The notes under the pieces were generated by a model. That model did no database searches. It was not told where the DNA came from and saw only the letters and a list, made by a program, of their open reading frames with translations. The position numbers and the translations under genes were made by a program. From contig NZ_QFYR01000001.1 of the NCBI RefSeq assembly GCF_003254705.1, forward strand, positions 1,116,001-1,180,000: a stretch of 64,000 nucleotides of DNA. Reading direction: 5' to 3'. The DNA is from Phenylobacterium deserti (GTDB lineage: Bacteria > Pseudomonadota > Alphaproteobacteria > Caulobacterales > Caulobacteraceae). The first letter of the stretch is position 1. Each line of letters opens with the position of its first letter. Below are positions 47,552-56,695 of the stretch, one piece after another.

Positions 47552-47856
47552 TCCTCGCCGCGATTCTTATGTCCGCGGCGGTCGTCAGTCCCGAAGCCGC
47601 CGGAACTCAGGTTCGAACACCCAATTTCTACTCCGCGCCCGCACACTGCGAGAACGCGCCCTACAAGGTGGTCGATCGTTTTGGCCGGCCCGTGTTCCAG
47701 ACCTTGAATAGGCAGCCGCCCGGCGCGCTTCAGCTCGCGGTCAACCGCAGGGTGAATGGCTGTCCGGTGGCTACGGTGGTTCACGGGATCGTGGAGCCGG
47801 ACCAGCCGCAACCGCCGTCCGAGGACTATCGCCTCAGGCGCGGGGGTGGGCGTTAG
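47548..47856 (+). CDS. Small exported hypothetical protein (102 aa)
   Basis: A 102-residue protein with a short hydrophobic export signal (ILAAILMSAAVVSPEAAG). The mature part has two cysteines (HCENAPYKVVDRFG and NGCPVATVVHG). It begins inside the stop of the preceding small gene (ATGA), so both are made together. The 3' end overlaps the convergent xerC end by 23 bases. No family recognised. Confidence 0.6.
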   Translation: MILAAILMSAAVVSPEAAGTQVRTPNFYSAPAHCENAPYKVVDRFGRPVFQTLNRQPPGALQLAVNRRVNGCPVATVVHGIVEPDQPQPPSEDYRLRRGGGR

Positions 47857-48763
47857 CATAGGCGCTAAGCAGCGCCTGGGCATCCACCTGGGTGTAGCGC
47901 TGCGTCGTCGAAAGCGAGGCGTGGCCCAGCAGTTCTTGTATGGACCGCAGGTCGGCGCCCGCGCCAAGTAGATGCGTCGCGAAGGAGTGCCGCAGAGCGT
48001 GCGGCGTGGCGCTGTCCGGCAGACCCAACCGACTGCGCAGGTTCTGCACCGTGGCCTGCACGTGGCGCGGGCTGAGCGGTCCCCCGCGCTTGGCCCGGAA
48101 CAACGCGTCGCCCGGGGCCAGCACGAAAGGAAGGCTGGCGAGATAGGCGTCAATCGCCTCGCGGACAGCCGGCAGCACTGGCACGACCCGCGTCTTTGAA
48201 CCCTTGCCCACAATGCGCAGCACGTCGGGGAGGGGCGCGTCCGAACGCATCAGCGACAACGCCTCGGAAATGCGAAGGCCGCATCCGTACAGCAAGGTGA
48301 GCACCGCTTGGTCACGGGCGACTTCCCAATCTTCGCGGTCTGGATCGAGCGCCGGCTCTTCGATGAGGCCGCGCGCCTGATCCTCGCTGACCGGGCTCGG
48401 AGCGCCGGGCGTCACACGTGGGCCACGCACCAAGGCGATCGCGGCGTTCGGCGCATCGAGGCGGCGGTCCAGGAAGCGATGGAACGTGCGGATCGCCGAG
48501 AGCGACTGAGACAGGGAGCGCGGCGACAGCGGCGTCTCCCCGGAGCGCAGGTGCGCAAGCCAGGCGCGGACGTCGCCGGCCAACACTTCGCTCAAGCCGC
48601 GAACCGTCAGCGCCTCACCACGGTGCTGTTCAAGGAAGGCGATGTAGCGGGCGACGATGAAGCCATAGGCTTCCAGCGTGCGCGGCGAGGCGCGGCGTTC
48701 GTTGGCCAGGTGCTCCAGCCAGAGCGCCCGCGCCTCGAAGGCGGTGCTTACAGGACCGGCCAA
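47834..48763 (-). CDS. xerC: Tyrosine recombinase XerC
   Basis: A 309-residue recombinase resolving chromosome dimers at dif with XerD. SAM-like N-domain (ALWLEHLANERRASPRTLEAY), then catalytic residues: Arg in YGCGLRISEAL, Lys in GKGSKTR, His-Arg in TPHALRHSFATHLL, His in LLGHASLSTTQ and Tyr in RYTQV. No ATG is available: the best start is TTG 48763, overlapping the DUF484 stop by 16 bases. The same-strand order DUF484-xerC is common in proteobacteria and argues against a mobile-element integrase. Confidence 0.93.
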   Translation of the reverse strand: MAGPVSTAFEARALWLEHLANERRASPRTLEAYGFIVARYIAFLEQHRGEALTVRGLSEVLAGDVRAWLAHLRSGETPLSPRSLSQSLSAIRTFHRFLDRRLDAPNAAIALVRGPRVTPGAPSPVSEDQARGLIEEPALDPDREDWEVARDQAVLTLLYGCGLRISEALSLMRSDAPLPDVLRIVGKGSKTRVVPVLPAVREAIDAYLASLPFVLAPGDALFRAKRGGPLSPRHVQATVQNLRSRLGLPDSATPHALRHSFATHLLGAGADLRSIQELLGHASLSTTQRYTQVDAQALLSAYANAHPRA

Positions 48764-49434
48764 CGTTCGGCCGTGCGCTCGACTACCCGGGCCAGGAAGA
48801 CCACCAGTTCTGCGCCCATTTCCGGCGTAAAGCCTTCCGGGTCTTCGGACCCGAAGGCCAGCAGCGCCTCGCGGGAGGGCTCCCACATGGCCATGCGCAC
48901 CATGGCCATAGAATGGATCTGTTCAGCCCGGTCGCCGAACAGGCCGCGGGCGGTGGGCGCAAACCCCATGCGGGACATCAGCTGCGGGGCGCCGAGGATC
49001 AGGTCCACCTGCCCCTCGACCAACACGCCCCAGCCGGCAGGCACCCGCTCGGGCCCCTCCAGCGCCACGACGCCGGCCGCCAGGCCGAACCGCTGGCGGG
49101 CGAGTTCATCGACACGGAACGCCAGGTCGGAATGGTTGCGCGCGTCCAGCAGGTCGATCACCGCGCCGTGGATCTGGGCCTGGGCCGAGAAGTTGGCGCG
49201 TGCGATCTCCTCGATCTGCTGGCGCTGCATCGCCTCGCGCTCATGGGCGGCGTGCACCCGAGCCAAGGCGGCCTGGCCGAAGTCGACGACGTTGTCCGCC
49301 GTAACCTTGAGCCCCAGTTCGCCTAGCAGGCCCTCGTCATCCAGCAGGAACTCTGGGTTGTCGGCCAGGAAGCGGCGGACGGCGGCGGGTTCCAACCGAG
49401 CCTCTTCGAAAAGGCTGCCTTGAGACCCGTCCAT
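48748..49434 (-). CDS. DUF484 family GAF-like protein
   Basis: A 228-residue protein: VRRFLADNPEFLLDDEGLLGELGLKV, a coiled-coil helix (ARVHAAHEREAMQRQQIEEIARA), then a GAF-like domain (VAFRVDELARQRF to ALLAFGSEDPEGFTPEMG). DUF484 proteins are linked with xerC by gene order across proteobacteria; a cyclic-nucleotide-type ligand is possible but not shown. Translational coupling to xerC is likely. Confidence 0.9.
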   Translation of the reverse strand: MDGSQGSLFEEARLEPAAVRRFLADNPEFLLDDEGLLGELGLKVTADNVVDFGQAALARVHAAHEREAMQRQQIEEIARANFSAQAQIHGAVIDLLDARNHSDLAFRVDELARQRFGLAAGVVALEGPERVPAGWGVLVEGQVDLILGAPQLMSRMGFAPTARGLFGDRAEQIHSMAMVRMAMWEPSREALLAFGSEDPEGFTPEMGAELVVFLARVVERTAERWPVL

Positions 49435-49453
49435 GCCGTCCCCCGAATTAACC

Positions 49454-50107
49454 CTACAGGATCGACTGCCCCGTCTTGGCCCAGTCGCTCATGAACTGTT
49501 CAAGACCCTTTTCGGTTAACGGGTGCTTGAAGAGGGCTTCGAACACGGCAGGCGGAATGGTCGCACAATCCGCGCCGGCGATGGCGGCCTGGGTGACGTG
49601 CGCCGGGGTGCGGACCGAGGCCGCAAGGATCTCGGTATCGAAGCTGTAGTTGTCGTAGATGGCGCGGATCTCGGTGATCAGATCCATGCCCTCAGCGCCG
49701 TAGTCGTCCAGACGACCGATGAAGGGGCTGATGAAGGTGGCGCCCGCCTTGGCGGCCAGCAGAGCCTGGGCGGCCGAGAAGCAAAGCGTGACGTTGGTCT
49801 GGATGCCTTCGCGGGTGAACTGACCCGTGGCGATCAGGCCGTCCCGGGTGAGCGGCACCTTCACGACGACGTTGGTGGCGATCTCGGCCAGCTTGCGGCC
49901 TTCGGCCAGCATGGCCTCGGCTTCTGTTGCGGCCACTTCGGCGCTCACCGGGCCCTCGACGATCTCGCAGATCTCGGCGATGACCTCGAGCATCGGACGT
50001 CCGGACTTGGCGATCAGCGTCGGGTTGGTGGTTACGCCGTCCACCAGGCCGGTGGCGGCCAGGGTCTTGAGAACGGCGACGTCGGTGGTGTCGAGGAAGA
50101 GATGCAT
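49454..50107 (-). CDS. Transaldolase-like enzyme (fructose-6-phosphate aldolase family)
   Basis: A 217-residue short transaldolase. [31 protein letters not shown] and the Schiff-base Lys in VVKVPLT are typical, with [13 protein letters not shown] near the C-terminal half. The subfamily covers true transaldolases (tal) and fructose-6-phosphate aldolases (fsa); the sequence alone does not decide. Start at ATG 50107; the frame is open 408 bases upstream but that part opposes priA. Confidence 0.93.
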   Translation of the reverse strand: MHLFLDTTDVAVLKTLAATGLVDGVTTNPTLIAKSGRPMLEVIAEICEIVEGPVSAEVAATEAEAMLAEGRKLAEIATNVVVKVPLTRDGLIATGQFTREGIQTNVTLCFSAAQALLAAKAGATFISPFIGRLDDYGAEGMDLITEIRAIYDNYSFDTEILAASVRTPAHVTQAAIAGADCATIPPAVFEALFKHPLTEKGLEQFMSDWAKTGQSIL

Positions 50108-50172
50108 CGGTCGGGCCTTGCGTTGCTTGGCGCGCTTGTAGCCGCCCTGCGGCCGTGCGCAAAACCCTCCCG

Positions 50173-52335
50173 ATGACCCGCATAGCGTCCGTCCTTCTGC
50201 CCATGCCCCTGCCGGAGGCGTTCGACTACGCCGAGCCGGAGGGTCTTGGCCTGGAAGTCGGTGACCAGGTGGCCGCGCCGCTTGGTCCTCGGCTGATGCG
50301 CGGCGTGGTGGTCGGCATCCGTGATGGCGTCGGCGGCAATCGGCCGCTGAAGCCGATCGAGCGCAAGCTGGACGAGCCGCGCCTGCCGCCGGGATCCATC
50401 GAGTTCGTCCAATGGGCGGCGCGCTACGCCGTCGACTTTCCAGGCCAGCCTCTCGCCATCGCCCTGCGGGGCGCGCGGGCGCCCAAGCCCAAGCCGGTGA
50501 AAGTCGTGCGAACAACGGGCGCTGAGCCTGCGCGGCCCACGTTGGCGCGCAGCAAGGTTCTCCAAGCCGCCGCTGGGGCAGACCTCAGCCCAGCCGACCT
50601 CGCCCGCGCGGCCGGGGTCTCATCTGGGGTGGTGAAAGGGCTGATCGACGAAGGCGTGCTGGCCCTGCACGAGATTGAGGCGGTGGCGCGCTTCGATGAG
50701 CCGGATCTCAGCCGGCCTGGATCGCGCCTCAGCGACAGCCAGGCGGCGGCCGCCGACGTGCTCAAGGAGATGCTGCAGGCGGGCGGCTTTCAGGTCGCCC
50801 TGCTCGACGGGGTGACCGGCTCGGGCAAGACGGAGGTCTACCTGGAAGCCGCCGCCGCAGCCTTGGCCGAAGATCCGACCGCCCAGGTGCTGGTCCTGCT
50901 GCCGGAGATCGCTCTCACGCAGGCGGTCATCGGCCGCGTCGCGGCGCGTTTCGGCGTGCAGCCCGGCGAGTGGCACTCCGATGTCGCCCCGCCGGCCCGT
51001 CGCCGGGTCTGGGAAGCGGTCGCCGGCGGGCGCTGCCGGATCGTTGTGGGCGCGCGCTCGGCCCTGTTCCTCCCCTTCACCAACCTGCGCCTGATCGTCG
51101 TCGACGAAGAGCACGACGGCTCCTTCAAGCAGGAGGAGGGCTTCATCTACCAGGCGCGTGATCTGGCTGTGGTGCGCGGCAAGATCGAAGGTTCGTGCGT
51201 GCTTCTGGCTTCCGCGACCCCGTCTCTGGAGACCCTGCGCAACGCCGAGCAAGGCCGCTACCGCTGGCTGCGGCTTTCCAGTCGTCACGGCATCGCCCAG
51301 TTGCCGGAGATCCAGCTGGTGGACCTCAGGGCGACGCCGCCTGAGACCGGGCGTTGGCTCTCTCCGCCCCTGGTGCGGGCGATGGCGGAGACCCTTGAGC
51401 GGGGCGAGCAGACCCTGCTGTTCCTTAACCGCCGCGGCTATGCGCCCCTGGTGCTCTGCAAGGCGTGCGGTGAGCGCATGACCGCGCCCGACACCGACTC
51501 CTGGCTGGTGGAGCACCGCTACTCGGGCCGTCTGGTCTGCCACCTGACCGGCTTCTCCATGCCCAAGCCGGAGCGCTGCCCGCACTGCAGCGCCAAGGAC
51601 AGCCTGGTCTCCATCGGTCCCGGCGTGGAGCGGGTGGAGGAGGAAGCCCGCGCTCTTTTCCCCGACGCGCGAGTGGCCGTCTTCTCCTCCGACACGGTGT
51701 TCGACGCCCGTGAGGCGCGGCGGCTGGTGGAGGCGATGGCCGAGGGACAGATCGACATCCTCGTGGCCACCCAAGCGGCCGCCAAAGGCCACAACTTCCC
51801 AAAGCTCACCCTTGTCGGCGTCGTGGACGCCGACCTTGGACTGCGCGGCGGCGACCTGCGTGCGGCCGAGCGGACCTACCAGCTTCTGGCGCAAGCCACC
51901 GGCCGGGCGGGGCGTCGGGACCGGCCTGGGCGCGCCCTGCTGCAGACCTACGCGCCCGAACACTCCGTCATGCAGGCGCTGCAGGCGCAGGACCGCGACG
52001 CGTTCGTGGCGGCGGAGATGGAGGAGCGCCTGTTCGCCAAGCTGCCCCCGTTCGGCCGGCTGGCGGCGGTGATCGCGTCCGGAGCGGACCCGGGGCAGCT
52101 CGACGCTTTCATGCGGCAGATGGCCGAAGCGGCCCCAAACGCGGAAGGGGTGGAGGTCTACGGGCCTGCCGATGCGCCTCTGAGCCTGGTGCGCGGGCGC
52201 CGCCGCAAGCGCTTCCTGGTAAGAGCAGACCGCGGGGTCGACCTGTCGGCCTACATGACCACCTGGCGGGCCCGGGTGAAGCCGCCAGCCTCCGTGCGGC
52301 TGGCGATCGACATCGATCCCTATAGCTTCCTCTAG
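50173..52335 (+). CDS. priA: Primosomal protein N' (PriA helicase) with reduced zinc region
   Basis: A 720-residue replication-restart helicase. The N-domain (residues 1-110), Walker [16 protein letters not shown] box ([15 protein letters not shown]), and motifs V-VI ([22 protein letters not shown]) are intact. The zinc region has only Cys 429, 432, 456, 469 and 472, where PriA usually has eight in four CxxC pairs. Pair one and pair four, which bind the first zinc, are present; pair two is replaced by APDTDS and pair three keeps one Cys (CHLTG). Start at ATG 50173; GTG 50155 would add six residues. Confidence 0.94.
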   Translation: MTRIASVLLPMPLPEAFDYAEPEGLGLEVGDQVAAPLGPRLMRGVVVGIRDGVGGNRPLKPIERKLDEPRLPPGSIEFVQWAARYAVDFPGQPLAIALRGARAPKPKPVKVVRTTGAEPARPTLARSKVLQAAAGADLSPADLARAAGVSSGVVKGLIDEGVLALHEIEAVARFDEPDLSRPGSRLSDSQAAAADVLKEMLQAGGFQVALLDGVTGSGKTEVYLEAAAAALAEDPTAQVLVLLPEIALTQAVIGRVAARFGVQPGEWHSDVAPPARRRVWEAVAGGRCRIVVGARSALFLPFTNLRLIVVDEEHDGSFKQEEGFIYQARDLAVVRGKIEGSCVLLASATPSLETLRNAEQGRYRWLRLSSRHGIAQLPEIQLVDLRATPPETGRWLSPPLVRAMAETLERGEQTLLFLNRRGYAPLVLCKACGERMTAPDTDSWLVEHRYSGRLVCHLTGFSMPKPERCPHCSAKDSLVSIGPGVERVEEEARALFPDARVAVFSSDTVFDAREARRLVEAMAEGQIDILVATQAAAKGHNFPKLTLVGVVDADLGLRGGDLRAAERTYQLLAQATGRAGRRDRPGRALLQTYAPEHSVMQALQAQDRDAFVAAEMEERLFAKLPPFGRLAAVIASGADPGQLDAFMRQMAEAAPNAEGVEVYGPADAPLSLVRGRRRKRFLVRADRGVDLSAYMTTWRARVKPPASVRLAIDIDPYSFL

Positions 52336-54590
52336 GCGAGCAGCGGCAGGTTCATCACCTGCTCTCCGGTCATGGCGTTCAGCTGCGCCGGCGACATGGC
52401 GGCCACCTGCGTGGTGCTCAGCGCCCGAACCTGGGTGACCGTCAGAGCTGGGATCTGCGAGGGGGCGAGGGCGGTGATCTGCTCGAGACCCATGGACGCG
52501 ATCACCGAGGGAGTGAGCCACTTCACCTGCGCGGCGGTCAGGGCGCTGATCTGGCTGTTTGTCAGCCGGCTGAACTCGGTGGCTTGCAGGCTGCCGATCT
52601 GGGTCGACGTGAGGCTCGCCACCTGAGTGGTCGTCAGTGCGCCGAAAGCGGTGCTGCTCAGCGAGAAGAGGTTGGTCGTGGACAGGGCGCCCATCTGCGC
52701 GCCGGTAAATGCGGTCAGCTGGGTGGAGGTGAACTTCCCGAAGTCGGTGGTGCTGAGGCTGCGCACCTGGGCGGCGTTGAAGCCGCCGATCTGGGTCGCC
52801 GACAGCATCGCCACCTGGGTGGCGTTCAGGGCGGGCAGGTTGGTGGCGGAGATCGCGCCGATCTGCGCTGGCGTGAGCGCCGAGATCTGGTCCGTGGTGA
52901 GGCCGGCCAGGCCGGTAGCGGATACGCCGCCGACCTGATTGGCCGAAAGGCCGGCGATCTGCGTGGCGGTGAACTCGCCGATGTCTACGGCCTCCAGGGC
53001 CGCGAACTGGGTGCGGGACAGCCCCTGCAGCTGAGTGGCGGTGAGGCTGGCCACCTGAGTGGCGGTCAGGCTGGACAGGTTGGTCGCTGACAAGGCCCCC
53101 AGCTGGGACGCGGTCAGGACGCCGAGCTTCGCTTCCGCGATTTCCGCGAAATCGCCGGCCAGCAGGCCGCGCACGGTTGTCGCGCTCAGGCCTTGGAGTT
53201 GCGTGGTCGTGAGGCCCGCCACCTGAGATGCGTCGAGCGCGCCGAAATTCGTCGCCGAAAGCCCGCCCATCTGTGCGGCGCTGAGCGCCGACAGTTGAGT
53301 GACGCTGAAGGAGGCGAGGGCGGTGGGGTTCAGAGCCCCCACCTGCGTCGCAGCGAGGCCGGCGATCTGGCTGGCCGAGAATTCGGCGATCTCTTCCGGA
53401 CGCAGGCTGCGGGCTTGGAAAGGCGAGATCCCGCGCAGCTGCGTGGTCGTGAACGCGGCGATGTGCGTGGCGTCCAGAGCCTGGAAGTTGGTGAGCGACA
53501 GAGCGCCGACTTGGGTAGGCGTGAGGGCGGCGATCTGGTCGCGCGACAGGCGGCCGAACTCGCTCGGGGAAAGCGCGCCTATGGCTTCGGCGCCAAGCGA
53601 GCGGATCGCCGTGGCATTCAGAGCCGCCAGTTGCGTGTCGCTGAAGGACGAAATGAGCGTAGCGCTCAGTCCGCCCAACTGGGACGCCGAGAGGCTCGCC
53701 ACCTGGGTCGAGGAGAGCTTGCCGAAGTGAGCGGCAGGCAGGGCGGCGAACTGGGTTGCGCTGATGGCGCCGAACTGGGTGGGCGTCAGCGCGCCGATGA
53801 TCTCGCCGGACAGCGACCAGAGGTTGGAGGCGCTGACGGCGCCGATCTGCGTCGTCGACAGGCCGGTGATCTGGGTGGCGCTGAGCTCGGCGAAGTCCGT
53901 CGCGCTGAGGCCGGCGATCTGCGACCGGCTCAGGCCGGCGACCTGCGTCTCGGTCAGGGTGGCGACCTGGGCGCCGCTCAGGGACGACAGCGCCGTCGCG
54001 TTCAGTCCGGAGATCTGAGTGGAGCCAAGCCCGGCCAGCTGCTCCAGGCTGAGCTGGGCGACATGGGTCGCATTGATGGCCGTCATCTGGCCCGCCGTAA
54101 GCGCGCCCAGCTGGGTGGCCGAGAACTCCTGGATGTCGCTAGCCGTCAGCGCACCAATCTGGGTGGTGGACAGGCCTCGCATCTGGGTGACCGTCAGGCC
54201 CGCAATTTGGCTGGCGTCCAATTCCGAGAAGCGGGTGGCGGAGAACGCGGCCACTTGCCCGGCGCCGAGAGAGCCCAGACGCGTCGCATCGAAAGCGCTG
54301 ATCTGTGTGTCCGAAAGGGCGTTCAGCTGGGTCCCGTTCAGCGCCAGCAGCTGGTTGGTGTCGAGACCGAGCGTTTGCGGCAGGTGCGGGATCTGCGTGA
54401 CCGTCAGCGCCTTGACCTGGTTGGCGGTCAGAGAGCCGATCTGCTGAACGCTCAGCGTCTCGATGGCCGAGACGGTCAGGGCCGCAACCTGGCTCGCACC
54501 AAGGCCGCGGATGTGCGTCGTCGTCAGGTTCTGCAGAATGCTGCGGTCGAGCCCTGCGATCTGGGCCGTCGAGAGATAGGAAATGGGCAT
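52332..54590 (-). CDS. Octapeptide-repeat protein with nested seven-octad period
   Basis: A 752-residue protein made almost wholly of 8-residue units with consensus L-[ST]-x-[TS]-Q-[IVLF]-x-[AGS]. Eight units follow MPISY, one shortened 6-residue unit (LPQTLG) follows, then 84 in unbroken register, then LPLLA. No Cys, few charges, no signal peptide, no RTX motif. Octads with D/E/H at position 5 and E/K/R at position 8 occur at ordinals 19, 29, 36, 43, 50, 60, 67, 77, 84 (spacing 7 or 10). The stop overlaps the priA stop by four bases. Similar repeat proteins exist in other proteobacteria as I recall; function unknown. A solenoid is likely. Confidence 0.75.
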   Translation of the reverse strand: MPISYLSTAQIAGLDRSILQNLTTTHIRGLGASQVAALTVSAIETLSVQQIGSLTANQVKALTVTQIPHLPQTLGLDTNQLLALNGTQLNALSDTQISAFDATRLGSLGAGQVAAFSATRFSELDASQIAGLTVTQMRGLSTTQIGALTASDIQEFSATQLGALTAGQMTAINATHVAQLSLEQLAGLGSTQISGLNATALSSLSGAQVATLTETQVAGLSRSQIAGLSATDFAELSATQITGLSTTQIGAVSASNLWSLSGEIIGALTPTQFGAISATQFAALPAAHFGKLSSTQVASLSASQLGGLSATLISSFSDTQLAALNATAIRSLGAEAIGALSPSEFGRLSRDQIAALTPTQVGALSLTNFQALDATHIAAFTTTQLRGISPFQARSLRPEEIAEFSASQIAGLAATQVGALNPTALASFSVTQLSALSAAQMGGLSATNFGALDASQVAGLTTTQLQGLSATTVRGLLAGDFAEIAEAKLGVLTASQLGALSATNLSSLTATQVASLTATQLQGLSRTQFAALEAVDIGEFTATQIAGLSANQVGGVSATGLAGLTTDQISALTPAQIGAISATNLPALNATQVAMLSATQIGGFNAAQVRSLSTTDFGKFTSTQLTAFTGAQMGALSTTNLFSLSSTAFGALTTTQVASLTSTQIGSLQATEFSRLTNSQISALTAAQVKWLTPSVIASMGLEQITALAPSQIPALTVTQVRALSTTQVAAMSPAQLNAMTGEQVMNLPLLA
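52350..54575 (-). repeat. Tandem degenerate 24-base coding repeat, about 92 copies
   Basis: The octapeptide units are 24-base DNA repeats that keep codon register throughout (one 18-base unit near 54382). Recurring core bases are GACCCAGATC-like on the minus strand (encoding TQI). Copies are diverged at the DNA level, so this is an old array, not recent slippage. A 168-base (seven-unit) super-repeat is superimposed from about 54149 to 52500. Confidence 0.8.
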
Positions 54591-54677
54591 GACGCCCCCA
54601 CGCCGCAGCTGATTCGCCTGCCTGCGAAGGCTAGGGCGTCAGCGGCCCCGCTTCAATCGTGAGGGCGTCCAGGCGGC

Positions 54678-55469
54678 TCAGTGGCCGCCGCCGCCCTTCT
54701 TCCGAGCTCCGCGCCGCGCAGCCATGTTCAGGCCCTCCACCAAGGCGGAGAAGGCCATGGCGGCGTAGATGTAGCCCTTGGGCACGTGCACGCCGAACGC
54801 ATCGGCGATCAGCATCGCGCCGATCATCAGCAGGAAACCGAGGGCCAGCATGACCACGCTGGGGTTGTTGTTGATGAACTCCGCCAGCGGGTTCGCGGCC
54901 ACCAGCATCAGGCCGACGGCGATCACCACCGCAACCACCATGATCGGCAGGTGCTCGGTCATGCCGACGGCGGTGAGGATGGAGTCGATCGAGAACACCA
55001 GGTCGAGCAGGATGATCTGGATGATGGCCGAGCTAAAGCTGACGGGCTTGACCGTTCGTTTGTCGAGCAGGTCGTCACCGCCAACCGGGTCCACCGTGTG
55101 ATGGATCTCGGTGGTGGCTTTCCAGACCAGGAACAGACCGCCTGCCAGGAGGATCAGGTCGCGCCAGGAGAACGCCAGGTCTACGACAGGGTGGCCTTGT
55201 GCGTCCGTGGGAACCGGAAAGGGCAGCGTCAGAACCGGCTGCACAAGGCCGACGATGAAGGCGAGAGTCGATAGAAGAACCAGGCGCATGACCAGGGCCA
55301 GGCCGATGCCGATGCGGCGCGCCTTCTTGCGCTGCGCTTCCGGCAGCTTGTTGGAAAGGATCGAGACGAAGACCAGGTTGTCGATGCCGAGCACGACCTC
55401 CATCACCACGAGGGTGATCAGCGCCGCCCACGCCGCCGGACTGACCAGCAGCTCTGCAATTTCACCCAT
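54678..55469 (-). CDS. TerC family integral membrane protein
   Basis: A 263-residue protein with seven to eight membrane spans. The family marks are [20 protein letters not shown] and the second acidic motif [15 protein letters not shown], with [20 protein letters not shown] between. TerC-like proteins are linked to tellurite resistance and, in several bacteria, to manganese export at the membrane; a metal role is the likelier one. The C-terminus is short, basic and Gly-rich. No other ter gene is present. Confidence 0.92.
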   Translation of the reverse strand: MGEIAELLVSPAAWAALITLVVMEVVLGIDNLVFVSILSNKLPEAQRKKARRIGIGLALVMRLVLLSTLAFIVGLVQPVLTLPFPVPTDAQGHPVVDLAFSWRDLILLAGGLFLVWKATTEIHHTVDPVGGDDLLDKRTVKPVSFSSAIIQIILLDLVFSIDSILTAVGMTEHLPIMVVAVVIAVGLMLVAANPLAEFINNNPSVVMLALGFLLMIGAMLIADAFGVHVPKGYIYAAMAFSALVEGLNMAARRGARKKGGGGH

Positions 55470-55951
55470 CTCTCAGCTCTCCCTGAAGCCTGCTTCGTCC
55501 TAACGCACTTGTCGCCCAAAGCTAAGGCGTCGCTGCCGTCCACAGTTTCATCCACAAGCCACGCGCCGCTCGCGTTTTTGTGAACCGCATGCCTGAGCTC
55601 TAGCCGCTTTGCCGAAAATGGCCGACGACGTCTTGTTTCAAAACGTTACAGGTGGGTGAGGAGTGATCTGCGCCGGGATCAAGGAAGTAGACGTCAAGAA
55701 CATCAGGCCGCGAGCTCCAGCTTATTTCGGGCCGTGCTAGCGTCACCGCAACGCGTCGTGACTTTAGTTTGCACGAAGCACGCGGGTATACAGCGAGTTC
55801 AACTTCAGGGACGCGAGCATATAGCCAACCGATGTGCGGCGTGGTTCGTGGAGATGACCGGCGACCGGCGGTCGCAGGCGCGTAAACCCTCTTTTCACTC
55901 AAGGAGGCGTACGGTTATCCCTTACGACGTTGCGTCGGGGAGTGCTCCAGC
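55470..55951. other. 482-base stretch without a supported gene
   Basis: Between the divergently placed terC and CHAP genes I find no convincing coding region; the open frames present have irregular composition. It holds a possible promoter TTCAAC-N16-TATAGC (55798-55825) and a 15-base palindrome GCGACCG-G-CGGTCGC (55861-55875), then GGGGAG nine bases before the CHAP ATG. The leader of that gene would therefore be about 120 bases and could be structured. Confidence 0.5.
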
Positions 55952-56635
55952 ATGCTTAAACGGACGAGGATCCTTCTGGGTTCCCTGGCCGCCGCGGCCG
56001 TCATGAGCCTCGCGCCCACTGCGGGCGCTTATGCGGACACGTACTGGCAGTGCGTGCCTTTCGCGCGGCTGATCTCCGGGATTCAGATCTTCGGCGACGC
56101 CCGCACCTGGTGGCAGCAGGCCATCGGCAAGTACGAGACCGGCATCCAGCCGCAGGCCGGCGCAGTTCTGTGTTTCAAGCCGACCGAGCGGATGCGCCTT
56201 GGCCACGTGGCGGTGGTCAGCCAGGTCCTGACCGACCGCATCGTTCAGATCACGCACGCCAACTGGTCGCCGATCGGCGGCTCGCGCGGCAAGATCGAGA
56301 AGGACGTCACCCTGGTCGACGTCTCGCCGAACGGCGACTGGAGCCAGGTGAAGGTCTGGTACGACCCGAGCCGTGATCTCGGCGGCTCCACCTACGCGAC
56401 CTACGGCTTCATCTATCAGGACTCGAAGGCCAAGATGCTGGCCTCCACGAGCTACACCCGCGCCGAGAACACCGCGATCACCATGGCGCAGTCCGCGGCC
56501 AACCAGATGGCTGCCGCGGTCCGTCCGGGCGCCGGCGCGCTTTCGATCCTCAGCCAGGTGGCTGACTCCACCGACCGTATCGGCGCTCTGATCTCGGCCG
56601 CCACCCGCGGCGGCGACTCGGCCGGCGGCAACTAA
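55952..56635 (+). CDS. Exported CHAP-domain peptidase/amidase
   Basis: A 227-residue protein with a signal peptide (LGSLAAAAVMSLAPTAGAYA-D). The CHAP domain shows the nucleophile in YWQCVPFARL, a catalytic His in RLGHVAVVSQ and ITHANW further on, as in NlpC/P60-like cell-wall hydrolases. The C-terminal 80 residues are a low-complexity helical region ending in Gly/Ser. CHAP proteins cleave peptidoglycan peptide bonds; the missing partner is any SH3 or wall-binding domain. Confidence 0.83.
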   Translation: MLKRTRILLGSLAAAAVMSLAPTAGAYADTYWQCVPFARLISGIQIFGDARTWWQQAIGKYETGIQPQAGAVLCFKPTERMRLGHVAVVSQVLTDRIVQITHANWSPIGGSRGKIEKDVTLVDVSPNGDWSQVKVWYDPSRDLGGSTYATYGFIYQDSKAKMLASTSYTRAENTAITMAQSAANQMAAAVRPGAGALSILSQVADSTDRIGALISAATRGGDSAGGN

Positions 56636-56647
56636 CAGCCAGCTTGA

Positions 56648-56686
56648 CCGCTTCAGCGGAAGACGTCACGGCAAGGCGTCTTCTGC
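56648..56686 (+). promoter_or_regulatory. Overlapping hairpins in front of corA
   Basis: GCGGAAGACG (56656-56665) can pair with CGTCTTCTGC (56677-56686; one G-U) around an 11-base loop. GCGG (56656-56659) can instead pair with CCGC (56648-56651). GGAG then precedes the corA ATG. The two folds exclude each other, so this may be an attenuator or a magnesium leader, or simply the terminator of the CHAP gene. Confidence 0.4.
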
Positions 56687-56695
56687 GGAGTTTCG

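Noticed and set aside
47834-48763. Integrase of a genomic island
   Set aside because: Position next to DUF484 and near priA, with XerC-like motifs and no flanking tRNA or repeats, fits the housekeeping XerC.
50155-50172. Upstream GTG start for priA
   Set aside because: It would add only six residues without a ribosome site; ATG 50173 gives the usual [10 protein letters not shown] start.
52350-54575. CRISPR-like array of 24-base repeats
   Set aside because: Copies are directly adjacent with no spacers, keep codon register and are degenerate, so this is a coding repeat.
52332-54590. RTX/type I secretion protein
   Set aside because: No GGxGxDxxx motif, no acidic calcium repeat and no typical C-terminal signal are seen.
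53193-54662. Open plus-strand frame of 489 codons opposite the octapeptide gene
   Set aside because: It is a periodic Arg/Gly/Glu-rich translation produced by the 24-base repeat on the other strand; the minus frame has the regular LSATQ-type consensus and a clean start.
55600-55902. 100-codon minus-strand frame in the terC-CHAP gap
   Set aside because: Irregular composition, no ribosome site, no ordered segments and no recognisable family; it overlaps the likely promoter of the CHAP gene.
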